Origin: Neckera pumila
Taxonomy: Eukaryota; Streptophyta; Bryopsida; Hypnales; Neckeraceae
Direction: 5' to 3'
Assembly: GCA_963969595.1 (NCBI GenBank)
Contig: OZ018417.1
Span: 932,501-996,500, forward strand
Length of the DNA stretch: 64,000 nt
In this document: in pieces, positions 34,984 through 46,743 of the stretch
Layout of the letters: every line of letters begins with the position of its first letter
How positions within the stretch are numbered: the first letter of the stretch is position 1
Translations under genes and position numbers: made by a program
Notes under the pieces: model-generated
The model's input: only the letters and a program-made list of their open reading frames with translations
What the model was told of the DNA's origin: nothing
The model's database searches: none

Positions 34984-36613
34984 TTAACCCCTAAATGCCT
35001 CCAAGACCTTTTTTGAACTTCTACGAATTTGCTCTAAATTGAACAAAAAGCCAACATTTTGATAAGCTGTAGCAATTTTTTTGGAATTGTAATTGTGTAA
35101 ACTCAAACTCAACATATTTGAGGTTACATAGAAAAGAAAACACAACAATTTTACTTATGAATTGAAAGATTATAATGTTTGAACATAAAGGTGTTAAAAT
35201 TGCAAAAGTGATTTGAAGTCTTTTTATCTTCTTTTCACATGCCAAATTTAAAAAGTTGGTCAACAAAAAAATATGAGGTTAAAGTACCTAATGTGTAGTT
35301 TCAATAGCCATTTCAATAGCCACTCAAAACTGTCTTTTCTATTGCCTCGTCTATTGCAAAGAGAAAAGAGCTTCAAAAATTGTTTTTTCTTGCATATCCA
35401 ACCATTAGAGAAAAAATGAACCCTCTAGAGGGCTGCTAGAATGTGACAAACCAAGCTATTAAAAGTTTGGTCTATCACACCAAGCTGACTATTGCGGTGA
35501 GCAGTAAGCTTGGCTGACTGCTCCCCGCAACAACCAACTTTCGTGATTTTTTATTTATTTTTTAAATAATTTTTTTAAGATTAAAAAAAAAAAGTTTTTT
35601 AATGATTTTTTATTCAGAATTTTTGGTTCCTGCGCCATTGTTGTTGCAGTTTTAGCAAGGCGGAAATAGGGGAAAAACGAGTTTTTCAGCAAAAAAAAAC
35701 AAATTTCAGGGTACCTCGGAGGGTCGTGGAGCAGCCCTCCAAAGGCCTGAAATTTCCTCTAATGCATAAGATCTTATATTTGACTAGTATGTGAATATGT
35801 AGAAGAAATTTCAAAAAATTTGACCATGTAGATTGCAAGATATATGCATTTAAAGTGAAGAAATCAAGTTTTTTTGCACCTTGCTTGACTAGATTTTTTG
35901 GCTAGGAGTCTTTTTAGTTCAAATCTTTTGCACTATAGACTTTGGTTTCCTACTTCTTTAGTAGTTGAGTCAAGAATCTAGTTGAGTCAAGTAGTTGAGT
36001 CAAGAATCTACCCAAAAAATTTAGGATGAAAAGCACTTAGTTTTCACTCATTTAAAAATTGCTAAATAGAGGTGGGCTCAAGATTGAAGAAGAAACTAAA
36101 TTGTTAATAGCTTTTTGATGGAATTGAATCACAATAATCCCAACAGTGAGATTGTTTGCACAAGAAAACATAACCTTGTCTAACAAATTTTTTTGAAATA
36201 TTCTAAAAATTGCATTGAAAAACAAATTCTACAAGTAATTTTTTCAAGAAGATGCTTAGATTGCCCGAAAAACTAAGATTGTCCATAATTTTCTCATTAT
36301 TAATCCAAATTGAATGAAACAAAGCTTCACATATAGACAAAAATATAATCTTTGGGAAAAAAATTTGAAAAAAAATTATTTTGACATTTTGTGATTTTGT
36401 TTGGACTGCCCGCCGAATTTCAAACTTGCTTATTGTGCCAAGAAACTTTTGCTCCCGGGCATCATTTCAAATAAAAATTACATGTTCACAAAGCTCTCAC
36501 AATAATACACAACCTCAAAAAATCCCAAAAAATATTACAAAAAATTGAGACAGTAGGAACCTACCCGGACCCGATTTGTCCCTCGAGGGGACAAATGGTC
36601 ATTTAGGGGTTAA
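34984..36613. mobile_element. TTAA-family element F1 (about 1.6 kb)
   Basis: The ends are TTAACCCCTAAATG (left) and CATTTAGGGGTTAA (right), identical over 14 bases. Next to the right end lies a perfect palindrome, TTTGTCCC/GGGACAAA (about 36577-36597). The first 75 bases match, inverted, the right end of F3 (41265-41339). The interior is AT-rich, with a G1 motif at 35707-35765 and no transposase frame. It may be nested or composite. Confidence 0.65.
35707..35765 (+). repeat. GC-rich motif G1, copy 4
   Basis: CAGGGTACCTCGGAGGGTCG, TGGAGCAGCCCTCCAAAGGC and AAATTTCCTCTAATGC. Confidence 0.6.
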
Positions 36614-36629
36614 TAGCTTTGTTTGTCAC

Positions 36630-36765
36630 TTTGGAGCAGCCCTTCAGAGGGCTAAATTTTTTTCTAATAGGTTATTGAATTTTAAAGTTTTTATTGAGTA
36701 AATAATTAGAAGTTTACTTTTATTTTTATTTTGACTATGGCAACAATACATGGCACACTAGTTCT
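36630..36765. repeat. G1 motif copy 5 joined to R1 5' end
   Basis: 36630-36670 carries TTGGAGCAGCCCTTCAGAGG, an A/T run and TCTAATAGG. It is followed by the 5' part of an R1 element on the minus strand (AATTTTAAAGTTTTTATTGA, then AAGTTTACTTTTATTTTTAT), ending in GGCACACTAGT. Confidence 0.55.
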
Positions 36766-37591
36766 TGTGCAATCATAGAACCCTAGAGCAGTTGCCAAAT
36801 GGTTCTACAACATATTCTAGGAAGTGTTACAGACCGATAAACTAAGGTAAAAGACCCCATTGCGGTCAAATGGCCCATGATGGACACCTAATGACCCCAT
36901 TGTGATTTTTCAGACCACAATCAATGCCTTACATGATAGTTATGGAGTAATTAGTGACCTCAATAGGTACTTCCGACTTTTCAGTGTACAATTCTTTGTA
37001 AAAACTGATTTTTTAGGTTTTCCATGTTGAAAATGTTGTGACTGCATTGGGTAGGAAGATGACCATATTGGATTCAGATTTTGTTGGTCATGAGGTGGCC
37101 TACAGACCCCTATGGACTGATCACTTCTAAAATTCAGAATTAATTCATATGTGGTCCAAAAAATATAATTTCAATTGTCCTCATTGTCTCTCACACTTAT
37201 CTTCGTGTGGGAAAAAAATTGAAAAATTTCAACAATGTCGTGAGGGTAGACTCCAAAGTTTGACCACAATGGGCTGGTTTACCTTAAAGAGTGAATTGCA
37301 TGGAAGTGTAGAGCACAAAGCCACAGAACCACAAATTAGAAAGAGCCAGGATCTCTGAAACTTCTTAGGAACTTGATGATGAGTGCAGACCAAAAATTAA
37401 AGTAGTTATCTGAAAAGCACGCACATTATAGCATGAGAATTAAGATCCAAACGACTGCGATACTGTATCCTTGAAACTAGACTTGACAAATCTTGTCAAG
37501 GAAAAGAGCAGGGCATAGTCGGAGGCAACTGATTCCAGCAAATGAAAAAAATAAAAAATAAAAAATAAATAAATAAAAATAGGGAGAAACT
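36766..37591. other. Spacer, no gene seen
   Basis: Less AT-rich than its surroundings but without recognisable coding sequence. The longest frame is about 70 codons and unassigned. Confidence 0.5.
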
Positions 37592-38180
37592 TTAACCCCT
37601 AAGTGCTCCGACGTCCAATTTCTAGACAATGAACAAATTGAAACTCTTGTAATTTCTTCTCATTTTTCTTGGATGAAAGTCATCCTAATTTGTGGAAATA
37701 CTTTATTAAGTTGTTGCCCTATCTAATGGTTGGATTTGGTGTTACTAGAGTACATATTTTTCTAACATTACAAATGTGCAAGTATGTCAAGTGGTTGATC
37801 AAGCCAAAATTGTATTGACTCTAGTTCAGCACTAGATTTGCAAAAATGTGGTAATAGATTTTAAGAACACAAAAATTTCAAAAAATCACCATGTCAAGAG
37901 AACTTCCTTTCAAATCTATTTCAACAAATTTTATTCAAAAAAAGATAATATTTTTTTTGTAATTGAATTTAGAAGGAATTTTGAAATTTCCCTTTCAAAA
38001 TTTCTAAGAAAGCATTGGTGGTAGCATTGGTGAATCTAACTATACGGATGGAATTTACAATTCAAAATCTACAACTTTTATTTGTACGTCTATTCCAAAA
38101 TATTTCTTCCAAATAGTACTTTATGACAATTTTTCTCAAATTGCAAATTCTAGAGAAGACTCTGGACGTTTAGGAGTTAA
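37592..38180. mobile_element. TTAA-family element F2 (589 bases)
   Basis: The left end is TTAACCCCTAAGTGCTCC and the right end GGACGTTTAGGAGTTAA; the terminal repeats match at about 11 of the first 14 positions. The short AT-rich interior has no coding capacity. Typical MITE size. Confidence 0.6.
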
Positions 38181-39162
38181 TCCTTTATATACCAAGAATT
38201 CATGATTTTAAGTTGCAGACTTCAATTGATTATATTGTAAAAAGTATAATCTAAATACAAATTTTATTATTTCATTAGCTTGAGTGAAGAACATTGCATG
38301 CATCGGTTTAAACAAATACATATTAAAATAAATAAAAATCTCCATATAAACTCTTCAAAATTGCTCAAAAAAACATGAGGCCCAATTTGGACTTCTTAGT
38401 TATTAGAGGATTGAAGAAAAATCAGCTAATGAAGTACAATTTGGAGAATTGTGTCTGTGTAATTGATATCAATACTAGTTTATCCTTTTGACTCTCAAGT
38501 CATCCGTGACATCATGAATCACTCATTGATGTTTTGTTTATGAATTTATTGGCTTCGGAATAGAAGGAAGGAGCCTGTATATCTCCAAAAGCAATGTGTG
38601 AAAATGTTTGAGTAGGACCTTACTCAAAAATAGGAGTTGTACTTTTATTTTTTGTTGAGGTAAAAAATGTTGTATGATCAATTAAATAAATAATAATAAA
38701 TGAAAATGATGATCATAATAATTATAGAGATGCAATTGTTTGTTCATTTCTAAAATATGTTCGGTGTATTTAGACCTTCTAAACAAAATCTATTGTTGCA
38801 TCACAAGGATGTAAGGCCACTTTTTGCTACTAGTCCTAATTATTATACAATTGCTATTATTTGATTGGTCAAATTTTCATCAATTTTCTTGTGGGCAAGT
38901 GAAATGAGGTTCCAATACACTAAAGAATGTAACATGTGGATAATATATACAAAAGTTATGAAGAGTCGAGATTTCGTAGATGTTCTAAAATTGTTTCTTT
39001 ACCATAAATACATATTGATTTTGGAGATGTACACAGAGTGATTATATGATTTTAGATAGGGTGCAATTTTGGATATATCTACCAACATTCACAAAACTGG
39101 CTAGAATTTGCTGAATTGCTATTTAAAATTTTTAGTATTTAAATGTACATTGGAGAAAATCC
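38181..39162. other. AT-rich spacer
   Basis: No gene or paired element ends recognised. Confidence 0.55.
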
Positions 39163-41339
39163 TTAACCCTTAAATGATGGACCTATGACCATTGATTTCA
39201 AACCTCACGGCTCATTACTCAATTTGCTACCATTTTGCAATTAAATATGTATGAAAATTTCTATATTTATTTTTCAAAGATGAGATTATATGTCTTCTAT
39301 ACTTCACAAATATTTTAGATTTTTTTTGTAGAAAATTGATTTTTTTAAGAATTCTAAAGAAAAAGTGAAGAAAAATCATATCAAATAGAAAATTATTCCA
39401 AAAATCTAAAAATTTCCCCATGTGTATATTATACAATGACAAACATAATGGTATAAACTCGATTTCCGTATCATTCTATAATTAAAAGTAATAGACATTA
39501 AAATTACTCCTAAAGTTCAAATTGCAATAATATATTCAATATTAGGAGTTTTTGCAAAATTCAAATTGGAGTAGAATTTAGAGTAGATGGCCTTCATTTT
39601 ATTAGTTGGAATTAAATTCAAAAAATATAATTCTATTAGAGAAATTTCAGATTTAGAGCAAGGAGCAACAATTTACCAAAATACACTAAAATAGCATATT
39701 CTATGATCCATTTTTTTTACTTTCTTCTCATTTATGTGAAGATAAACACTAGCAAGACTTCAAATTCAATTGAATTCTCTTCATAACCCACCATAAAAGG
39801 TAAACAAGAAAAGTATGGATGAAAAAGTGCTTTTGAATTCATTCTATCTAACAGTGTTGTCATCAAAACACCATGGAATGGCGCCCACAGCGCTCCAGGG
39901 TTGAAAAAAATTAGGTTTTAGCCAAGACTATAGCAACCAATAGAATTTGATTGCCAATTTGTTACTTCCTCCACATTGGAATTAGCATCTATTTAGTCAA
40001 TTTTGGATTATAATACTCCCAATCATCCTATATAATTTGCAAAATCTTTTTTTTTTTTTTTTTTAATGCCACCTACTCTCAAGGTAGCCAAAGTTGATGC
40101 CAGTTTGTCTTGAAGGTAGCATATTGTACTAAATTCCATAAACTAGGTAGCATATTGCACTAAAATCCATAACCTAGTTTTGGGATCACTGGTACAGTAG
40201 AACCTTTCTTAATGCATAGTCTTGGGACTATGCACTAAGAGAAGTTTATGCAATTGTAGAGGTTCTGTATTGAAATTTGGCTAACGTGGCCTCTTATCAT
40301 GGGGCCTCCAACTATTGTTCATAAATAAATGCTTCAAAGTACTCTCTTTCTTATTGCATATTATTCTGTAAGAGAATATGCACTAAGAGAGGTTCTACAA
40401 TAAGGTAGAACAACCTATCATTGCCCTGATTTGCAATATGACTATCTTGGGGTCAACTCTAAGAGGGGCACATATTTTTCAGAGGTGTGCGCTTGTTTCA
40501 CAAATCAAACCCAAATAGAATTATAATTTTCCAATCAAAATTGTAATTTTTGTGAATTTTTGAAGTAATAAGCCTAAATTACAAAATCGTGCATATATAT
40601 AGAGTGGAGACATGAACGCCCTATCAATTACCTATAAGTGCCCTTCTATGTATCTATTAGCACTTAAAAATCCACCAATCAATGGCTGACACGTTACCCC
40701 ATGTTGACTTTAAAGCCAAAATCTTGTCAAATTTTGTCAAAAGCTTAAATGGTTTAGAATACTATCTGGATGTGACAATGAACACAATTGGGGCCATATA
40801 GTAGGCCACAAAATTGAGAAGCGGGCAGTGATGGGTTGGTCCACCTTACCATTAGTTTCAGAATGATAAAGTTTCCAAGGATGATCTTCTCATACGACCT
40901 ACACATTCCCTCACCGTTTTCTTTGTCTCACCGTTTTGTTTTGTGATTAGCAAGTTATTAATATTTCTAACAGCCCTTGATTATTTGAAGTTAAATAAAA
41001 CCTGACCAAATTTTTTAGTAATTTATATTTTTGAAAAAATCATTTTAAAGTCTAGTTCTAGCATCAATTTATAGATTTGACAACTGAAAAGAAGATTGAA
41101 AGACTTCAAATCACTTTCATAGTTTTAAACACCCTCGTGATCAAACACTATAATCTTTCAATCCATAAGTGATATTGTTGTGTTTTTTTTTTCTATGTGA
41201 TTTCTAACATGTCTAGTTTGTATTTGTACGGTTATAAATTTAAAAAAAATTGATAAAACTAATCAAAATGTTGACTTTTTGTTCAATTTAGAGAAAATTA
41301 CTAGAAGCTCAAAAAAGGCCTTGGGCATTTAAGGATTAA
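39163..41339. mobile_element. TTAA-family element F3 (about 2.2 kb, composite)
   Basis: The left end TTAACCCTTAAATG and right end GCATTTAAGGATTAA match at 13 of 14 positions. A foldback MITE (40192-40417) and a T tract (40049-40064) lie inside. The right-end sequence matches the left end of F1 in inverse orientation. No transposase frame. The two ends could belong to different elements. Confidence 0.5.
40192..40417. mobile_element. Foldback MITE (about 225 bases)
   Basis: The left arm, AGTAGAACCTTTCTTAATGC ATA, pairs with the right arm TATGCACTAAGAGAGGTTCT AC (three or four mismatches). The interior is unrelated. The arm start CAGTAGAACCTCT resembles common plant MITE ends. Confidence 0.7.
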
Positions 41340-43400
41340 TCCATAACTAACCGCAAAAGATTGTAGGAAACAAATGTTGTTTTTAAATGATCAAATTATA
41401 TCTTTTAATATTAACTCCTAATGGCTGAAAAATTTCATCCCATTTGATAGTGTGGATTGAAAGACTATAAAATTTGAAGTGAAAAAAATACTTTTTGTCA
41501 TTCTTGCAAAAGAAAGTCAATAAATTTTGAGGCTTCTTTGTATAAAATTTTTCTTCTATACAAAAATGATGATTTTGACCATTTATAAGCATATGATGTT
41601 GGGTTCATTCATGAGCAATTTTAGAAGAAAATATGGAGTTCAAATTACTTTAAAGCACCTTGCAATGCAAAGAGGTTAAGTGAATTGGCAATACACTAGT
41701 CACTTTTTGATGATTTCTTGTGCAACAAGGAAATTTTTTATTTGAAATTTATTTGAAATTCAAATGGTGAAAAATTAGAGACAACATTTGAAATATGTTA
41801 AAAACTTTCCAGGAATTTGAAGTTAGAAGGAAATGTTTATTCTTAATTGCGTTGTCCCAAAATAGCTAAACTCCTTTTAAAATGTGATTTAAGAACTAAT
41901 ATTTGTTTTTTATAGAAAATTTTATGCCATATTTTATTGGTTAAATGCATGACACACTCCAAAATTTGATGAACATTTCTGCAAAAGATACTCCCATGAT
42001 GTCCAAATTGTATGGGATGCCAAAAAGATTTAGGGCAGCAAAACTTTTGATTTGGATATCCAATCGGGAAAAAATTATATTCCCTGTAAGGGTATATATA
42101 TTCACACCTTATGTCAAAATTTTGTAAACATCTAACAAAAATTGACTTCAAAGAAGCCTACCCAGATTTTCAATTGTCCGTTCAATTGAACAATTGGCCT
42201 TTAGAGGTTAACAATGGATGATTTTCATGCAACTTTTGTGTACAACTTCCTAAAATATGGATGGAGATGAAGGAGGCTTTACATTGACAAAATCTTTATG
42301 TTGAAGTTTGAGTAGGACCTTATTTGAAAAGCAACCAATGCTATAGGGAAAGAGCCTGTCGGAGCACAACTCCTTGTATTGGATATCCACATTATTCAAT
42401 TGAGTTCAAGCTGTTAGTTGTAACATTGATGTAAAATTTAGAAACTGACTTTATTGCTTATCTTTGACCACCAAATAGTTCGAAAAGATAGATAGAAACT
42501 CTAGCCTTTGAAGAAGGCCGGCGTGAATAAAGTGTCTGTTTGAAATGCCAATGAGTTTGACCAACACCATATTATCAATAGTTTTAACTTGGTCCAATAT
42601 CAATTATGGAATTTGTTTTTTATACTGTTTGACTATTTGATTCTAAAAAACACATCCTTTTTTTTTAAATATAAATGTATTCAAATGATGCAAGATTTTA
42701 AATATTATTTTTCAAATACAATGTCTCTCCACAAACCAATCATTGATGGTTGAGCATAGCAACACAAAAGCCCTATTTATTTTTATGGAATTAATTTCTA
42801 TCATGTTCTTCTCTCAATTTATGATGTAAATATTCTCTCCATTAAAGTTACATTTTCTACTATATATATCATCAATCAAATGGTCACTTTGAAATTATAA
42901 ATACTTTGCTCTCAAAGAATTAAGGCCTCCTCTCTTCTTGATTTGAATTATAGCCTTTAAAATTACTCCGTATCTTTTTTGAATTTGAGACCAACTAATA
43001 AAATAAATTTCATTAAGTCTAATTCTACTCTAATTTGAAATTTTCTAAAATTCCTAAATAGTGTATTTTATAGCCATTTGAACTTGGGGCCTATTACCAT
43101 ATTCTACCAAGTTTTTAATTATTAAATGACGCAAAAACTTGGTTTTTGTACACTATAATGTTCTACACCATAATACAAACCAATGAAGAAATTTTCAGAG
43201 TTTTTGGGCTTATTTTTATTCGATATGAATTTTCTTTCATTTTTCTTTAAAAATTTAAAATAATTTCAATTTTTCACAAATGATTCTGAAATTTTTATGA
43301 CATGGAGATGATATTTGAATTAATCTCTGAAAAATAAAAAACAAAAAACAAAAAAATAAAAAATCCATTAATTCTCAATGAGAAATGAAGCATCCAAGGT
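41340..43400. other. AT-rich spacer upstream of the LHCA3 pair
   Basis: It contains one unpaired TTAA-family right end (GGCCTTTAGAGGTTAA, 42196-42211) preceded by a CAATTGTCC/GAACAATTG partial palindrome like that in F1. A weak 43.3 kb run of CAAAAAACAAAAA is present. No gene. Base composition changes sharply to GC-rich at about 43.42 kb. Confidence 0.55.
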
Positions 43401-43771
43401 AGAGGACTTTGAGTTGATGTTGGATCACACGGGCATAGGCTCCGACGTCTAGCCCGAAGGTGAGTGATATTCTACCGGTGCCCGAAGCCCAATCCGGTCC
43501 TCGTGGAGATACCCTTCTCGCCACCCCACCGGGTACGAGATCCGGTCCTCGCCCTCCCATTGGCCCCCCTGGTCCCCAATATCCCTTGTCCGCCCTTTGT
43601 GTGGCTGCAACCAGTCTTTTTCTCCATCCTATCTGCTGCTCCTCCTCTTGCTCCCAACGCTCCCCCTTCAAGTTGTTCAGGCACGCTCTTCCTCGCCATC
43701 ACCACACTCTTCCATTCCCCGAACACGATCCCGAAGTTTTACCGAAGTCTTGCCGAGATCTTTTTTCCGCC

Positions 43772-45621
43772 ATGGCTGCAGCGACCGCGATGGCTGCAGG
43801 GAGCGCCGTCTCTTCCTTCGCTGCCCAAGTGTCCTCTTCCTCCCTGGTAAGTGGCATCGCATGTTCCTTGGCGTCCGTTGGATTGTGATTGTTGGGTGCA
43901 TAGCACTTGCTTGGACGTTGGATCTTGCTGTGTGTGGCGGTAAGGCTTGTGTTGATGAGTTTATGGAGTAATCTGGGAGAGTAGGCGCTGTGCTAAATTG
44001 GGTTGTGGCTAATGACGAGCTGTGTGGGGAATTTTATCTTTATTGGTGCTGGTTTGGGGTTAATGTGATTATTACGATGTGGGGTTAATGAGGTAGGATG
44101 GGTTTTTGAGTTCATTGGAGGTTTTTGAGGCAATGTGAACGTTTTGATGTGACCCACATTGTGTTTTGAGCGGGAAGAGTCGTGACTCTGTTTTAGTCAT
44201 TTTTTTTGCAATTTGGTCGAAAGAATTCTCCCATTGAGATGCTAAATGGTTGTATGTCATGTAGATGCTGAAATTGATTATGAAGCACTTGGTGTCCTTG
44301 TGAATAGTATGACATCCTGTGTTCGTTGTTGTCGTTCTTGATTTCTTGCGATCTCGTTAGTTCTGCGGTCATCAATGATATGAGGTGATCAGGGTGGTGA
44401 GTTCGGTTTTTTTTTCGCAGTGAATTTTATAAGAGACTGTGAGTAACCCTAATTATGGAAGAGTGTGGATGATTCCACCAGAGCGTAATTTGAAGATCTG
44501 TGCGTATTGTTGAATCTGATCTACGCGGTCATGTAAAATGAGAAGACTATTTTGGAGCTGACTGATGTGCTGTGCGATTTGTGCAGGAAGGAAAGAGGAG
44601 CACTGTGTTCGGCACAAGCTTGCGCTCCTTCAATGTTGTTCCTCAGAGGGCCTCATCCTCTGCTAAGACAGTCGTCACCAAAGCCCAGCTTAGCAGCAGT
44701 GTATGCTTCTCACTTAAATGTCGAGTCTCCTATCTTTCGTACAGCGAATTTTGGAATTTTTGTTAGTTCACGACTCTCCCGTAGAAAGGCTAACCGTGAC
44801 TTTTCTTTCGTTGTTTTCAGGGTGGCAAGGAGAGGCAGCTTTACTTCGCCTCAAAGCAGTCTCTATCCTACCTCGATGGCACGTGAGTGGATTCTTCTAC
44901 TGAATCGGGCATGATGATTTTTTTGCTTTATTTGTTTTTTATACTGCATGACATGATTTGGCGCTGATGACGGCGTTCTGAGGGGTTGGTTTTCAGTTTG
45001 CCTGGTGACTATGGCTTCGACCCTTTGGGTTTGATGGACCCCGAAGGCACTGGCGTCTTTGTCGACCGCCGATGGCTCCCATACGCCGAGCTCATTAACG
45101 GTCGCTTCGCCATGCTCGGAGCTGCCGGTGCAATTGCACCCGAAATTCTAGGCAAGATTGGTCTCATCCCCCAGCAGACCGCCATTCCTTGGTTCCAGAG
45201 TGGCGTGTTCCCACCCGCTGGCAGCTACAACTACTGGGCCGATAACTACACGCTGTTCTTTTTGGAGATGGGTTTGATGGGATTCGCCGAGCACCGTCGT
45301 GCCCAGGACTACTACAATCCCGGTTCCATGGGCAAGCAGTACTTCTTGGGTCTGGAGAAGTATTTGGGCGGATCTGGCAACCCATCTTACCCCGGAGGCC
45401 CGATCTTCAACTTTCTGAATTTCGGAAAGGATGAGAAGGAGTTGGCCACGTTGAAGGTGAAGGAGGTGAAGAACGGTCGACTTGCGATGTTGGCGATATT
45501 GGGATACTTCACCCAGGCGATCTTCACTGGCGTTGGTCCGTTCCAGAACTTGCTGGATCATTTGGCTGACCCCGTCCACAACAACTTGTTCACCAGCTTT
45601 AAGCTTGGTTACTTTCAGTAG
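43772..45621 (+). CDS. LHCA3: Photosystem I chlorophyll a/b-binding protein LHCA3, copy 1
   Basis: Antenna protein of photosystem I in the thylakoid membrane. Four exons (43772-43846, 44587-44700, 44821-44882, 44997-45621) give 291 residues in phase. An N-terminal Ser/Ala-rich transit peptide ([20 protein letters not shown]) is followed by the LHCA3 signature [20 protein letters not shown]. Helix 1 holds [11 protein letters not shown] (E115, N118). The Asn in place of His as a chlorophyll ligand is typical of LHCA3/LHCA4 and is linked to red-shifted pigments. Helix 2 is [13 protein letters not shown]; helix 3 is [16 protein letters not shown]. The C-terminus, [13 protein letters not shown], also fits LHCA3. 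The frame stays open upstream to an ATG at 43460, so the start could in principle lie further 5'. I chose 43772 because it gives a normal transit peptide. Light regulation is expected from the family. Nearly identical to the next gene. Confidence 0.95.
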
Positions 45622-46743
45622 AAGTCTTGAGCTGAACTACGTAGTTCTTTTGTAACATGTTGCTGATCAATATTTTTCCCCAATCCGTCGAAATTGTTGC
45701 TTAAGTTTGCCGTATGTATATGTGACTTGCAAGGAATTTGGCACAGAATGTGGTAATTGTAATTTATATTCCCAAGCAATTTTTTATGTTTCCTCTGATT
45801 GTCGCTGCTGTGTTCCCTGTGTCAATTGTCTCTGTCGCCGATGCATTTTAGTTTCAGTTGGAAATGAGTGTGTGGAATTTTACCTGCCAATTATCATTCC
45901 TTTGCTTAAAATTTTTTCCCTGGCCTTGTCATTCACACGGGAACATTGTAATCGTTTCGTGGAGGAAAATTCATGGAATCTGTTCAGGTCGAATTGAGTA
46001 TGTCCCGTCATTTGGAAGCGTCATTCTTAGAGGTACTGACTGTATTTAATAAGTATAGATTCTAACATACCAATCACCAATGGAAGACGCCGTTTCATTT
46101 TATCTTAATTTTTCATTCATCCCAAATCTCAGATTGTGTCGTGCCGCATGCCATAGATGGCATATGTATGTGATAGGGGCAGATTTTCAATGGACGGCTT
46201 CGATTCTGCCACTAACTGCAGTATTGCACTATCCATGAGATAGCAATGTGAACTATCATCCGAACATCTGTGATTGAGGATGAGCGTCATTACCCGTGTG
46301 AGGGATGAACTTCCAAGTATTGTATGAGAGTGCGTGTGTTGTGCACGGCGAGTGTGTGCTCGCAACGAGGTTTGCGTCGATGGCCTTCTTCTCGCATGGT
46401 GTTCGATTTTTGTGGAAACTCTTACGAATGGAGATGGACAGAGATCATCAAAAGGGCCAGCCAGCCGTTGGATCTTCTTATCCTGAGGCTGGTGCCAATG
46501 GAGACTACCCAGGACCGGATAGGATAGCAGATAGGGATTCGGTCTTCACTTGCTATCTGCCATTTGTATTCTGTCCTGGTTCTACTTCGGAGAATCCGTT
46601 GTTTAAAATTCATAAGAATTTCTTGGATTTTCCTGCCAGGACGAAGACAACTTCTCCATAGCTCACTTACTCAATTTCTCCACAGTCGCATTCCGGTGTT
46701 GCTAGCAAGCGAGCAGCAACAAAGTAACCGAGCAATCGTCGCA
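45622..46743. promoter_or_regulatory. Spacer between LHCA3 copies, with GATA/I-box-like cluster
   Basis: It should hold the 3' UTR of copy 1 and the promoter and 5' UTR of copy 2. CTTATCC (reverse GGATAAG, I-box-like) lies near 46478, and GGATAGGATAGCAGATAGG at 46517-46535, about 210-265 bases before the start codon of copy 2. Repeated GATA cores are known in light-responsive LHC promoters. The function here is inferred from motif and position only. Confidence 0.4.

Noticed and set aside
43464..43850. Overlapping frames before and across LHCA3 copy 1 exon 1
   Set aside because: Only the frame of the LHCA3 exon is relevant; the others run past the splice donor into intron 1.
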